A DNA stretch of 64,000 nucleotides. Source: JAHEGP01 sp963792875 (GTDB lineage: Bacteria; Pseudomonadota; Gammaproteobacteria; Pseudomonadales; JAHEGP01). Position 1 is the stretch's first letter. Each line of letters opens with the position of its first letter. The DNA lies in assembly GCA_963792875.1 (NCBI GenBank), contig CAWBXV010000003.1, forward strand, positions 1 through 64,000, in the 5' to 3' direction. Both the position numbers and the translations under genes were made by a program. Shown in pieces: positions 26,886-35,060 of the stretch. The notes beneath the pieces are model-generated. The model had not been told where the DNA came from and did not search any database. It saw only the letters and a list, made by a program, of their open reading frames with translations.

Positions 26886-27965
26886 ATGAGCATTCTTCAG
26901 CGCGCGGACCGATCGCAGAGGGCTCTGGTGCGGGACTACATCACCCGTGGGCAGCTCTCCGGCGCCCGCAACCCAGAACGGCACGTCGACTCGATCAGGG
27001 ACCGCATCATCGAACTGCTGCGCACTCAGAATGCGGCGGTGGTGGCCCACTACTACACCGACCCGCTGCTGCAGGCGCTGGCCGAGGAGACCGGCGGCTG
27101 CGTGTCGGACTCGCTGGAGATGGCGCGCTTCGGCAAGCGGCATGCGGCCACGACGCTGATCGTGGCCGGTGTGCGGTTCATGGGCGAGACCGCCAAGATA
27201 CTGAGCCCGGAGAAGCGCATCCTCATGCCGGACCTCGAGGCGACCTGCTCGCTGGACGTCGGTTGCCCGGTCGATGAGTTTGCCGCGTTCTGCGATGCCC
27301 ACCCCGATCGCACCGTGGTGGTCTATGCCAACACCTCGGCGGCGGTGAAGGCCAGGGCCGACTGGGTCGTGACCTCCAGCATCGCCCTGGAGGTGGTCGA
27401 GTATCTGTCAGCGCGCGGTGAGAAGATCCTGTGGGCGCCCGACAAGCACCTCGGTGCCTATGTGCGCAAGCAGACCGGTGCGGACGTGCTGTGCTGGGAT
27501 GGCGCCTGTATCGTGCACGACGAGTTCAAGGCGCAGGGGGTGCTGGATCTGAAGGCCGTGTACCCGGATGCGGCGGTGCTGGTGCACCCCGAATCGCCGG
27601 CGGCGGTGGTGGAACTGGCCGATGTGGTCGGGTCCACCTCGCAGCTCATCCATGCCGCCAGCACCCTGCCCAACGAGCAGTATATCGTCGCCACCGATCA
27701 GGGCATCTTCTACAAGATGCAGCAGGCCATGCCCGAGCGCGAGTTCATCATCGCGCCCACGGCCGGCAGCGGCGCCACCTGCCGCAGCTGCGCCAACTGC
27801 CCGTGGATGGCGATGAACTCGCTCGAAAAACTCGCCGCGGCGCTGGAGACGGGCAGCGGCGAGATCGATGTCGACCCCGAGCTGCGGCGCCGCGCCCTGC
27901 TGCCGCTGGAGCGCATGGTGAATTTTGCCCAGCGCAACCAGCGCGCGCTGCGGGGCAATGCCTGA
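26886..27965 (+). CDS. nadA: quinolinate synthase
   Basis: The 359-residue enzyme condenses iminoaspartate with dihydroxyacetone phosphate to quinolinate, a step of de novo NAD synthesis. The three cysteines that hold the [4Fe-4S] cluster are visible: the first in PDLEATCSLDVGCP (Cys121), one in WDGACIVHDEF and one in ANCPWMAMN. The AHYYTDP and TGGCVSDSLEMARF motifs of the active site are present. The ATG at 26886 is chosen over GTG 26877. No nadB or nadC lies nearby. The upstream AATGTGGTAATATC could hold a promoter. Confidence 0.97.
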   Translation: MSILQRADRSQRALVRDYITRGQLSGARNPERHVDSIRDRIIELLRTQNAAVVAHYYTDPLLQALAEETGGCVSDSLEMARFGKRHAATTLIVAGVRFMGETAKILSPEKRILMPDLEATCSLDVGCPVDEFAAFCDAHPDRTVVVYANTSAAVKARADWVVTSSIALEVVEYLSARGEKILWAPDKHLGAYVRKQTGADVLCWDGACIVHDEFKAQGVLDLKAVYPDAAVLVHPESPAAVVELADVVGSTSQLIHAASTLPNEQYIVATDQGIFYKMQQAMPEREFIIAPTAGSGATCRSCANCPWMAMNSLEKLAAALETGSGEIDVDPELRRRALLPLERMVNFAQRNQRALRGNA

Positions 27966-28152
27966 GCGTGACTCGATCCGCGCGCACCGGTCGCGCGCGG
28001 CGGCAGGTCAAGGCGGCGCTTGCGGGCGCCGGTTGGGTGACGGCCTGTGACGTGCTGCCGATGCCGACCTGGCTGATGCCGCCGCGTGCGCAGGCGGTCT
28101 GCCGCCGCCTCGGCCCGGCCTGCGGCTGACGGCGGGCCGCGCGCGGGACGTG

Positions 28153-30516
28153 TTACCGGCCGGTCTCGGCGCCGTGCTTGTTGAACTTCTCCATCGCCTT
28201 GGCGCATTGATCGCCCTCGGCGGTCGCCCGGTCGAGCACGCCGGTGACCAGCAGCGAAATGCCGCCGGTCGCCACCGCGGCGCCGGTGGTGAGCAGCGCG
28301 CCCTTCTCGTTGAGGCCGATGCCGGGATCAGCGAGCGTACCGCTCAGCTTGACGAAGGGCGTCACGAACATATCGGCGCTGATGCCCACGCCCTTGCGGG
28401 GCTTGGTGTTGAACTCGATGCCGATTTTCTCCGTGTTGAGATCGACGCCCCCCGCCGCCAGGGCCATGATTTTTTCGCCCTGCAACAGGAACACCGTCAA
28501 GTCGGCGTCGCCGTCGACGATATCCACACCGATGACGCTGCAGTCCCAGTTGGAGTACTGCTCGTCCTTGGCGAACGGGTTGAGCGCGGAGAACAGCTGG
28601 GAGAGGATGTCGCCGGATACCCGGCCGAGCAGCTCGTTGTCGAGCTTGCCCGGCCCCTGGGTCAGCAGCACGCGGCCGTTGCTTGAGGCGGCGAGGGCGC
28701 GGGGCGTGTTGCCGCGGGAGGCGATGTCCACGGTGGCCCCCACGGCCGGGATCTGGGTCGGCGTGGCATCCTTGCCCGAGGTCAGGTTGAGCCGCATATC
28801 CTTCGCCTTCAGTTTGATCGACAGCTTAGCGACGTCGCCGCCGGCGTCCAGCTCGACCCTGGACGTGGCCTTGCCGCCCAGCGGGCCGGCGAGGCTGGCG
28901 TCGCCTTTGAGCACCTGGTCGTGCAGGCTCCCCTGCAGTTTGACGTTGCTCAGCTTGGTGGTGCTGGCGCGGAACTGCCTGATGGCGAGGTCGGCATCGA
29001 GCGTGTTGTGTTTCAATGCGGCGAAGGGCAGGGGCTCATCCTTGAAGACGAACGCGCGCTGCGCCTTGCGGGTTTGAGCTTCCGCGGGGGCCGGCGGCTT
29101 GGCGGCGGCGTCCGCGGGCTCGTCGTCGTCCTTCATGAACGGGCTGAGGTCGAGCAGTCTGGAGCGCAGCGTGACGTCGACGGCCTTGCCCTTGCCGTGT
29201 TCGGCGATGCGCAGGTCGCCGCTGAGGTCGCTGTCGCCAAAGCGCGCCTCGAAGGGCTTGAGGACCACCAGCCTGCCATCGACCTCGGTCTGCGCCTTGA
29301 GCTTCCAGGGGATGGGCGGCAGCGAGGGCTGCAGATCGGTGAGGCGCGGGCCGTCGGCCTCGATGTCGAGCGCGGAGGGGCCGCCGCCGCTGGCCACGGT
29401 GCCATTGATCACGGCCACGGCCTCCCCCACTTTGGCGGTCAGTTCCTGCAGGGCGATAGCGCCGCCCTCCTGCGTGACGGTGCCATTGAGCGTCAGTTTG
29501 CCGGGTGGCAGACCCGCTATGCCCAGGGCCTTGCCCAGCTTCTCCAGCGCGCTGACGCTGGCGTCCAGGTCGACCGTCCGCTGGCGCAACCGCGCGTCGG
29601 CGCTGGCGTCGATGTCGGCAAAGCGCGCTTTCAACTGCAGATTGGCGCCCCGCTCGAGCTGGGCCAGGTCCGCATCGACCTGGATGGGGCCGCGCAGCGG
29701 CAGGTCCAGCCTGGCGAGCTTCATGAGTTCTGCCAGTTCGTCGGCGGTGAGGACCGCCGCCACGCTGGACCCGGTCAGCGGGTCGAGCCGCGTGGTCTGG
29801 CCGCCGAGCCTGACTTTCAGCGGGCCTAGCCGCCCCTTGAGGTTAAAGGCCACGGCTCCCAGCGCCTCGAGTTCGTCCAGGGGGCCCACCGTGCCGTCCA
29901 GTGACAGGGGTTGCTGCAGGACCGTGCCCTTGCCCTGCAGCGCCAGGTTGTCGTCCTGCCCGGGAGCCAGCGTGAGGTCGTCGATCATGACGCGCTGCTC
30001 GTCCTGCCCCGCCGCCCGGTAGACCACCGAGACGTTGCTGAGCTGGGCATGGCGGATCATCGCCGGCAGCGAGCCCGCGCCGCCGTCCCGCGGCGGTGCG
30101 GGCTCCGCGGGTTCCTCGGCGGCCGCTGCGAACTCCCAGTTGGCCTTGCCGTCGGGGCCTTGTTCCAGCAGCAGGCTGGCATTCTCCAGCTTGATGTCTT
30201 CGATCACCGCCGGGCCGGAAAGGGCCGACCACAGGTCGATGGCCGCGGAGAAGTGGCCGATCTTCACCATGTCGGGTGCAGAGCCCCACGGTGCGTTGGC
30301 CAGGCTCAGGTCTTCGACCAGCAGCGTGAGCGTGGGCAGCAGGTCGAGCTGCAGGTCGCCGGCAATGCGCAGCTCGCGCCCCGTCGCGTCGCTGAACGCC
30401 TTCTCGATGTGCGGTCGAAGCTTGTTGAGGTCGGCAAAGTGCAGATAGGCGAGGGCGCCGCCCAGGGCGATCAGTACCAGGAGCAGGATGCCGAAGATCA
30501 TGCGGAGGATCGTCAT
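28153..30516 (-). CDS. AsmA family protein
   Basis: The 787-residue protein has one N-terminal membrane helix (about residues 5-25) followed by a long, beta-rich periplasmic part. The N-terminal AsmA domain begins with RPHIEKAFSDATGRELRIAGDLQL, the family's typical opening. The C-terminal AsmA_2-like region contains LLTQGPGKLDNELLGRVSGD and FLLQGEKIMALAAGGVDLNTEK. Family members are bridge-like inner-membrane proteins thought to carry phospholipids to the outer membrane or affect outer-membrane assembly. It is divergent from the dcuB operon across a 521-base gap. Confidence 0.92.
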   Translation of the reverse strand: MTILRMIFGILLLVLIALGGALAYLHFADLNKLRPHIEKAFSDATGRELRIAGDLQLDLLPTLTLLVEDLSLANAPWGSAPDMVKIGHFSAAIDLWSALSGPAVIEDIKLENASLLLEQGPDGKANWEFAAAAEEPAEPAPPRDGGAGSLPAMIRHAQLSNVSVVYRAAGQDEQRVMIDDLTLAPGQDDNLALQGKGTVLQQPLSLDGTVGPLDELEALGAVAFNLKGRLGPLKVRLGGQTTRLDPLTGSSVAAVLTADELAELMKLARLDLPLRGPIQVDADLAQLERGANLQLKARFADIDASADARLRQRTVDLDASVSALEKLGKALGIAGLPPGKLTLNGTVTQEGGAIALQELTAKVGEAVAVINGTVASGGGPSALDIEADGPRLTDLQPSLPPIPWKLKAQTEVDGRLVVLKPFEARFGDSDLSGDLRIAEHGKGKAVDVTLRSRLLDLSPFMKDDDEPADAAAKPPAPAEAQTRKAQRAFVFKDEPLPFAALKHNTLDADLAIRQFRASTTKLSNVKLQGSLHDQVLKGDASLAGPLGGKATSRVELDAGGDVAKLSIKLKAKDMRLNLTSGKDATPTQIPAVGATVDIASRGNTPRALAASSNGRVLLTQGPGKLDNELLGRVSGDILSQLFSALNPFAKDEQYSNWDCSVIGVDIVDGDADLTVFLLQGEKIMALAAGGVDLNTEKIGIEFNTKPRKGVGISADMFVTPFVKLSGTLADPGIGLNEKGALLTTGAAVATGGISLLVTGVLDRATAEGDQCAKAMEKFNKHGAETGR

Positions 30517-30728
30517 AGCCTAACGCCTCGACGGGAGAATGGACATGGATTGGGCCGGTGAGCCTTCTGCTTATTCGTCGTTCGATAGCCGCCGCCGCGG
30601 CTGGCCGTCGGCTCAAACCGTGAGCATAAAACACCGACCCGGGTAAATCCACGCCGGCGTGGGGTGAGGGCCCGCGCCTGGCGGTTGTCGCCGACAGGTT
30701 TTGTCGATAGTATCAAGCCAGCTGAAGT

Positions 30729-30770
30729 TTGACATGGATCAAGCGGGCGTTGACGGGCTTTCGGTTACAG
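30729..30770 (+). promoter_or_regulatory. FNR/Anr-type box and -10 element
   Basis: TTGACATGGATCAA at 30729-30742 matches the FNR/Anr consensus TTGAT-N4-ATCAA with one mismatch. A -10-like TTACAG lies at 30765-30770. A transcription start at 30777 would put the box centre at -41.5, exactly the position of class II FNR-activated promoters. Oxygen-limited induction would suit a DcuB carrier, aspartase and periplasmic asparaginase, whose E. coli counterparts (dcuB, ansB) respond to FNR. Confidence 0.6.
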
Positions 30771-30970
30771 TGGGGACACGGGTGGTGGCCTGACGCTGAA
30801 TTCGTGGCCACGATGAGAGCTGAGGCCCGCTGGTGATAAGGGCTGCGGCGTAAGCGCTGCGGCGGTTCCGGCCGCGAAGCGTCGGGTAGGGCGGCCAATG
30901 AAGGCCCAGGCGCGACCATCGGCCCGGGTGCTGTCGGGGCAGGGGCCTGAGCGACTGCGCTGTGCCGGAC

Positions 30971-31018
30971 GATAACAATAGATAACAATAATGGTGAGTG
31001 GTGATAAGGATAACAATA
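30971..31018 (+). repeat. three direct copies of GATAACAATA
   Basis: Exact copies lie at 30971-30980, 30981-30990 and 31009-31018, the last ending 20 bases before the dcuB start. Short spaced direct repeats at this place look like a binding site for an operon-specific regulator, but no regulator gene is adjacent. Confidence 0.6.
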
Positions 31019-31037
31019 ACGAATAGCAGGGATCTCA

Positions 31038-32372
31038 ATGCTGCTGCTTGAGCTCGGTATCCTGCTGCTTTGCATCGTGCTGGGCGCGCGGCTGGGGGGA
31101 ATCGCCCTGGGCACCCTGTCCGGCATCGGCCTGTTGGTATTCGTGCTGCTGTTGGGCATGCCGCCGGGGCAGCCGCCGGCGGTGGTGCTGGGCATGATCC
31201 TCGCCGTGATCACCGCGCTGTCCATGATGGAGGCGGCGGGGGGGCTGAATTACCTGGTTGAGACGGCCGAAAAACTGCTGCACCGCCACCCCAGCCGCAT
31301 CACCTTCCTGGCGCCGCTGGTGACCTACGCGCTGATCTTCGCGGCCGGCACCCAGCACGTCATCTACTCGCTGCTGCCGGTCATCGCGGAGGTATCTCGC
31401 AAAGCGGGCGTGCGGCCCGAGCGGCCGCTGTCCATGAGCGTGATCGCGGCCCAGCACGGTCTGATCGCGTCCCCGGTTTCGGCCGCCACCGTGGCGCTGG
31501 TGGCCGGGTTGGCGGGGCTGAACGTCGGCCTCATCGATATCATGATGGTGACGATTCCGGCCACCCTGATCGGCGTGGCCGCCGGGATTCTGTCGGTCGC
31601 CTGGCGCGGCAAGGCGCTGGCGGACGACCCGGAATACCAGCGTCGCATCGAGCAGGGCATCGTCACGCCGCCCCGGCAGCAGCCTCCGCTGCAGGGCATC
31701 GAGCGCAGTCGCGCCATCGGTTCCTGTGCCGTCTTCCTCGGTGCGGTGGCGCTGGTGGTGCTGCTGGGGCTGTTCCCCGATCTGCGCCCCGTCTACCAGC
31801 AGGGCGTCGGAGAGAGCCTGCGGCAGGGGCAGGCCGACATGGGGCAGCTGATCATGATCATCATGCTCGCCGCCGGGGGCCTCATTACCGTGGCGTTCAA
31901 GGCCAGTCCGGCGGATGCCGTCAAAGGCAGCCTCATGCGCGGTGGCCTGGTGGCCATCATCTCCATTCTCGGGGTGTCGTGGCTGGGCTCATCGTTTTTT
32001 GCCGCCAATGAGGCGACCATCGTCGATGGCATCGCCTCGGTGATCCGCGCCTACCCGTGGGTGTTCGCCCTCGGGCTGTTCGTGCTGTCCATCCTGCTGT
32101 TCAGTCAGGCGGCGACCATCGTGATACTGGTGCCGGTGGGGGTTGCCCTGGGGCTGCCCCCCAGCGTCCTGATCGGGGTCTACCCGGCCGTGAACGGCAA
32201 CTTCTTTCTGCCGACCTACGGCACGGTGCTGGCGGCCGTATCCTTCGACCAGACCGGCACTACCCGCATCGGCCGCTACCTGTTGAACCACAGTTTCATG
32301 GTGCCTGGCATGGTGACTACCGTCACCGCAACCCTGGCCGGTTTGCTGTTGGGCAACCTGCTGATTTCCTGA
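31038..32372 (+). CDS. dcuB: anaerobic C4-dicarboxylate transporter, DcuB type
   Basis: The 444-residue inner-membrane carrier has about ten to twelve helices. It matches the DcuA/DcuB family from end to end (LGARLGGIALG near the start, then AAGGLNYLVETAEKLLHRHP). GTQHVIYSLLPVI followed by RPERPLSMS is closer to DcuB than to DcuA. DcuB exchanges fumarate, malate or aspartate for succinate during fumarate respiration. It is the first gene of a probable three-gene operon, with the aspartase 26 bases downstream. CAGGGA precedes the ATG. Confidence 0.93.
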   Translation: MLLLELGILLLCIVLGARLGGIALGTLSGIGLLVFVLLLGMPPGQPPAVVLGMILAVITALSMMEAAGGLNYLVETAEKLLHRHPSRITFLAPLVTYALIFAAGTQHVIYSLLPVIAEVSRKAGVRPERPLSMSVIAAQHGLIASPVSAATVALVAGLAGLNVGLIDIMMVTIPATLIGVAAGILSVAWRGKALADDPEYQRRIEQGIVTPPRQQPPLQGIERSRAIGSCAVFLGAVALVVLLGLFPDLRPVYQQGVGESLRQGQADMGQLIMIIMLAAGGLITVAFKASPADAVKGSLMRGGLVAIISILGVSWLGSSFFAANEATIVDGIASVIRAYPWVFALGLFVLSILLFSQAATIVILVPVGVALGLPPSVLIGVYPAVNGNFFLPTYGTVLAAVSFDQTGTTRIGRYLLNHSFMVPGMVTTVTATLAGLLLGNLLIS

Positions 32373-32398
32373 CGTCAACGATCACTCTGGAGGTGACA

Positions 32399-33904
32399 AT
32401 GAAAATAACGACTCTACCATTGGCCGTATCGGTCCTTAGCCTGGCCGTGGCCAGTGTCAATCTGCACGCGCAGGCCGTGCCCAAGGCGACGGGACCGCAG
32501 GCGGTGCGCATCGAGCACGACCTGCTGGGCCAGAAAGCGATCCCCGCCGACGCCTTCTACGGCGTGCAGACGGCCCGTGCCATCGAAAACTTTCAGATAT
32601 CCGGCCGCACCCTGAGCGACTACCCGGAGCTGATCAACGGCTTTGCCCAGGTCAAGATGGCGGCGGCCATGGCCAACACCGATGTCGGCAAAATGAAAAA
32701 GGAGGTGCGGGACGCCATCATCAAGGCCGGCGAGGCGATCCTGGCCGGCAAATACCATGATCAGTTCCCGGTGGACCCCTATCAGGGCGGCGCCGGGACC
32801 TCGACCAACATGGCCGCCAACGAAGTCATGGCCAACGTCGCCCTCGTCGAGACCGGCCACAAGCTGGGCGAGTACGACATCGTCGAACCCCACGACGATC
32901 TCAATATGTCGCAGTCGACCAATGACGCCTACCCCACGGCGCTCAAGGTCGCCATAGCCACCAACAACGACATGGTGATCAAGGAGATCGAGCAGCTCGT
33001 GGCCGCCCTGCGTGCCAAGGGCAACGAGTTCATCGACGTGCTGAAGATGGGCCGCACCGAGATGCAGGATGCCGTGCCGATGACGGTGGGCCAGGAGTTT
33101 CATGCGCTGGCCGCGGCGCTGGAGGGTGAGATCGCCTTCATCCGCGCGTCCGAGAAGCCGCTGTTCGCTATCAACATGGGCGGCACGGCCATCGGCACCG
33201 GCCTCAACGCACCCAAGGGATATGCCGAGAAGACGGCCGCGCACCTGGCCAAGCTGACCGGCAAGCCCTTCGTGAAAGCCGACGACATGATCGCCGCCAC
33301 CTGGGACCAGCACTCCTTCCTGGCGGCGTCCGGCGCCATGCGCAGCCTGGCGGTCAAATTGTCCAAGATCGCCAGCGACCTGATCCTGCTCGCCTCCGGC
33401 CCGCGGGCAGGTCTTGGCGAGATCAACCTGCCGCCGGTACAGCCGGGCTCGTCGATCATGCCGGGCAAGGTCAACCCGGTCATGCCCGAGCTGCTCAATC
33501 TGGTGTCCTTCCGCGTGATCGGCAATGATGTGTCAGTAGTGCTGGCGGCGCGCAACGGCCAGCTGCAGCTCAACGCCTACGAGCCCCTGGAGGCCATCGC
33601 CGTGCTGGATTCGCAGCGCCTGCTGGCCAACACCATGAGCACCGTCCGCAGCAAGTGCATCGATGGCATCACCGTCAACGCGGACACCCTGGCGGGCTAT
33701 ATCGAGCGCACCGTGGGCATCGTCACCGCGCTCAACCCCGTGATCGGCTACGACCGTGCGACGGAGCTGGCCAAGGAAGCCTACAGCACCAACAAGGGCA
33801 TCCTCGAGATCGTGCGCGAGAAAAAAGTGCTGACCGAAGAGCAGATCAAGGAAATTCTCAATCCCGCTGCCCTCACCGGGCTCGACAAGAAGCAGTACCA
33901 ATAA
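32399..33904 (+). CDS. aspA: aspartate ammonia-lyase with export signal
   Basis: The 501-residue enzyme deaminates L-aspartate to fumarate and ammonia. The family signature GSSIMPGKVNP lies near residue 350, and RIEHDLLGQKAIPADAFYGV, FPVDPYQGGAGTSTNM and MGRTEMQDAVPMT match aspartases rather than fumarases. Unusually, the mature domain is preceded by a textbook Sec signal peptide (residues 1-24, MKITTLPLAV to VNLHA). Cytoplasmic AspA proteins start directly at the RIE motif. A GGAGG lies ahead of the ATG, and a start further downstream has no ribosome binding site. It sits between dcuB and the exported asparaginase, so it probably works in the periplasm. Confidence 0.93.
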   Translation: MKITTLPLAVSVLSLAVASVNLHAQAVPKATGPQAVRIEHDLLGQKAIPADAFYGVQTARAIENFQISGRTLSDYPELINGFAQVKMAAAMANTDVGKMKKEVRDAIIKAGEAILAGKYHDQFPVDPYQGGAGTSTNMAANEVMANVALVETGHKLGEYDIVEPHDDLNMSQSTNDAYPTALKVAIATNNDMVIKEIEQLVAALRAKGNEFIDVLKMGRTEMQDAVPMTVGQEFHALAAALEGEIAFIRASEKPLFAINMGGTAIGTGLNAPKGYAEKTAAHLAKLTGKPFVKADDMIAATWDQHSFLAASGAMRSLAVKLSKIASDLILLASGPRAGLGEINLPPVQPGSSIMPGKVNPVMPELLNLVSFRVIGNDVSVVLAARNGQLQLNAYEPLEAIAVLDSQRLLANTMSTVRSKCIDGITVNADTLAGYIERTVGIVTALNPVIGYDRATELAKEAYSTNKGILEIVREKKVLTEEQIKEILNPAALTGLDKKQYQ

Positions 33905-33947
33905 GGCAACACCCCTCACCGGACCGATAACAACACAGGAGAACACT

Positions 33948-35009
33948 ATGAAAGTCCCATTCACTCCCCGCCACCTGCTGCTGGCACTGGCGTTCACTGC
34001 GATGCATGCCGTGGCGGCCGACAAGCCCAACGTGGTCATCCTCGCCACGGGCGGCACCATTGCCGGCTCCGCGGCGACGCAGACGCAGGCGGGCTACACC
34101 TCCGGCCAGGTCGGAGTCGATATTCTCATCGGCGCCGTACCCCAGATCCAGGAGCTGGCTGACATCTCGGGAGAGCAGATCTCCAACGTGGGCAGTCAGG
34201 ATATGTCCGACGCGATCTGGCTGAAGCTGGCCAATCGCATCAACGAGCTGCTGGCCAAGTCCGACGTCGATGGCGTGGTCGTCACCCACGGCACCGACAC
34301 GCTGGAGGAGACCGCGTTCTTCCTGAGCCTGACCGTCAAGAGCGACAAGCCCGTGGTGATGACCGCCGCCATGCGGCCATCCACGGCGCTGTCGGCCGAC
34401 GGCCCTTTGAACATCTACAACGCGGTGGCGATCGCGGCTGACAAGAACGCCAAGGGCCGCGGTGTCATGGTCGCCGTCAATGACGACATCCATGAGGCCA
34501 GAGCGTTCACCAAGACCAGCACGACCGATGTGCAGACCTTTCGGTCGCCCGAGAAGGGCCTGATCGGCGTCACCCTCTACGGCGAGAACACCTTCTTCCG
34601 CACCCCTTACAAGACCTTCGGTGCCAAGAGCGAGTTCTCCGTCAAGGGCGTGGACAAGCTGCCCCGCGTCGACGTGATCTACATGACCGCCGATGTCTCG
34701 CCTGACCTCATCAGCTCCGCCGTTGCCAAGGGCGCCAAGGGCATCGTGAGCGCCGGCGTGGGCAACGGCAACATGACGGCCGCTGCGCTGAAGGAAACCG
34801 AGAAAGCGGTGAAGAAGGGCGTCGTCGTGGTGCGCGCCAGCCGCGTACCCTTCGGCACGGTCGGCCGCAACGTCGAGGTCAACGACGACGAGGTCGGCAC
34901 GGTCGCCTCGAACGAGCTGAACCCGGCCAAGGCGCGCGTGCTGCTCAAGCTGGCGCTGCTCAAGACCAGCGATGCCGCCAAGATTCAGCAGTACTTCAAC
35001 CAGTACTGA
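33948..35009 (+). CDS. ansB: periplasmic L-asparaginase, type II
   Basis: The 353-residue enzyme hydrolyses L-asparagine, and perhaps glutamine, to aspartate and ammonia. The signal peptide covers residues 1-23 (ending HAVA). Both catalytic signatures are present: the first Thr in LATGGTIAGS and the second in VVTHGTDTLEETAFFL. Length and motifs fit the tetrameric AnsB class. It follows aspA after 43 bases with CAGGAG ahead of the ATG, and the operon ends in a strong terminator 24 bases downstream. Its product, aspartate, is the substrate of the exported AspA encoded just upstream. Confidence 0.95.
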   Translation: MKVPFTPRHLLLALAFTAMHAVAADKPNVVILATGGTIAGSAATQTQAGYTSGQVGVDILIGAVPQIQELADISGEQISNVGSQDMSDAIWLKLANRINELLAKSDVDGVVVTHGTDTLEETAFFLSLTVKSDKPVVMTAAMRPSTALSADGPLNIYNAVAIAADKNAKGRGVMVAVNDDIHEARAFTKTSTTDVQTFRSPEKGLIGVTLYGENTFFRTPYKTFGAKSEFSVKGVDKLPRVDVIYMTADVSPDLISSAVAKGAKGIVSAGVGNGNMTAAALKETEKAVKKGVVVVRASRVPFGTVGRNVEVNDDEVGTVASNELNPAKARVLLKLALLKTSDAAKIQQYFNQY

Positions 35010-35032
35010 TCGGCATCGGGTCTATCCCGCGA

Positions 35033-35060
35033 CCCCGCTCCGCAAGGAGCGGGGTTTTTT
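35033..35060 (+). terminator. rho-independent terminator of the dcuB-aspA-ansB operon
   Basis: CCCCGCTCC (35033-35041) and GGAGCGGGG (35046-35054) form a perfect 9-bp stem with a GCAA loop, followed by six T's (35055-35060). The next base is the first base of the group II intron. Confidence 0.95.

Larger units (their letters stand above)
30517..31037. other. regulatory intergenic region between asmA-like gene and dcuB operon
   Basis: No gene is seen in this 521-base divergent region. It holds an FNR/Anr-type box with a correctly spaced -10 element (30729-30770) and three copies of GATAACAATA near the dcuB start (30971-31018). This implies a leader of about 260 nt on the dcuB transcript if the FNR-type promoter is used. 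Confidence 0.55.

Noticed and set aside
27968..28129. Possible short gene between nadA and the AsmA-family gene
   Set aside because: The frame is an Arg/Ala-rich continuation without a ribosome binding site or recognisable motif.
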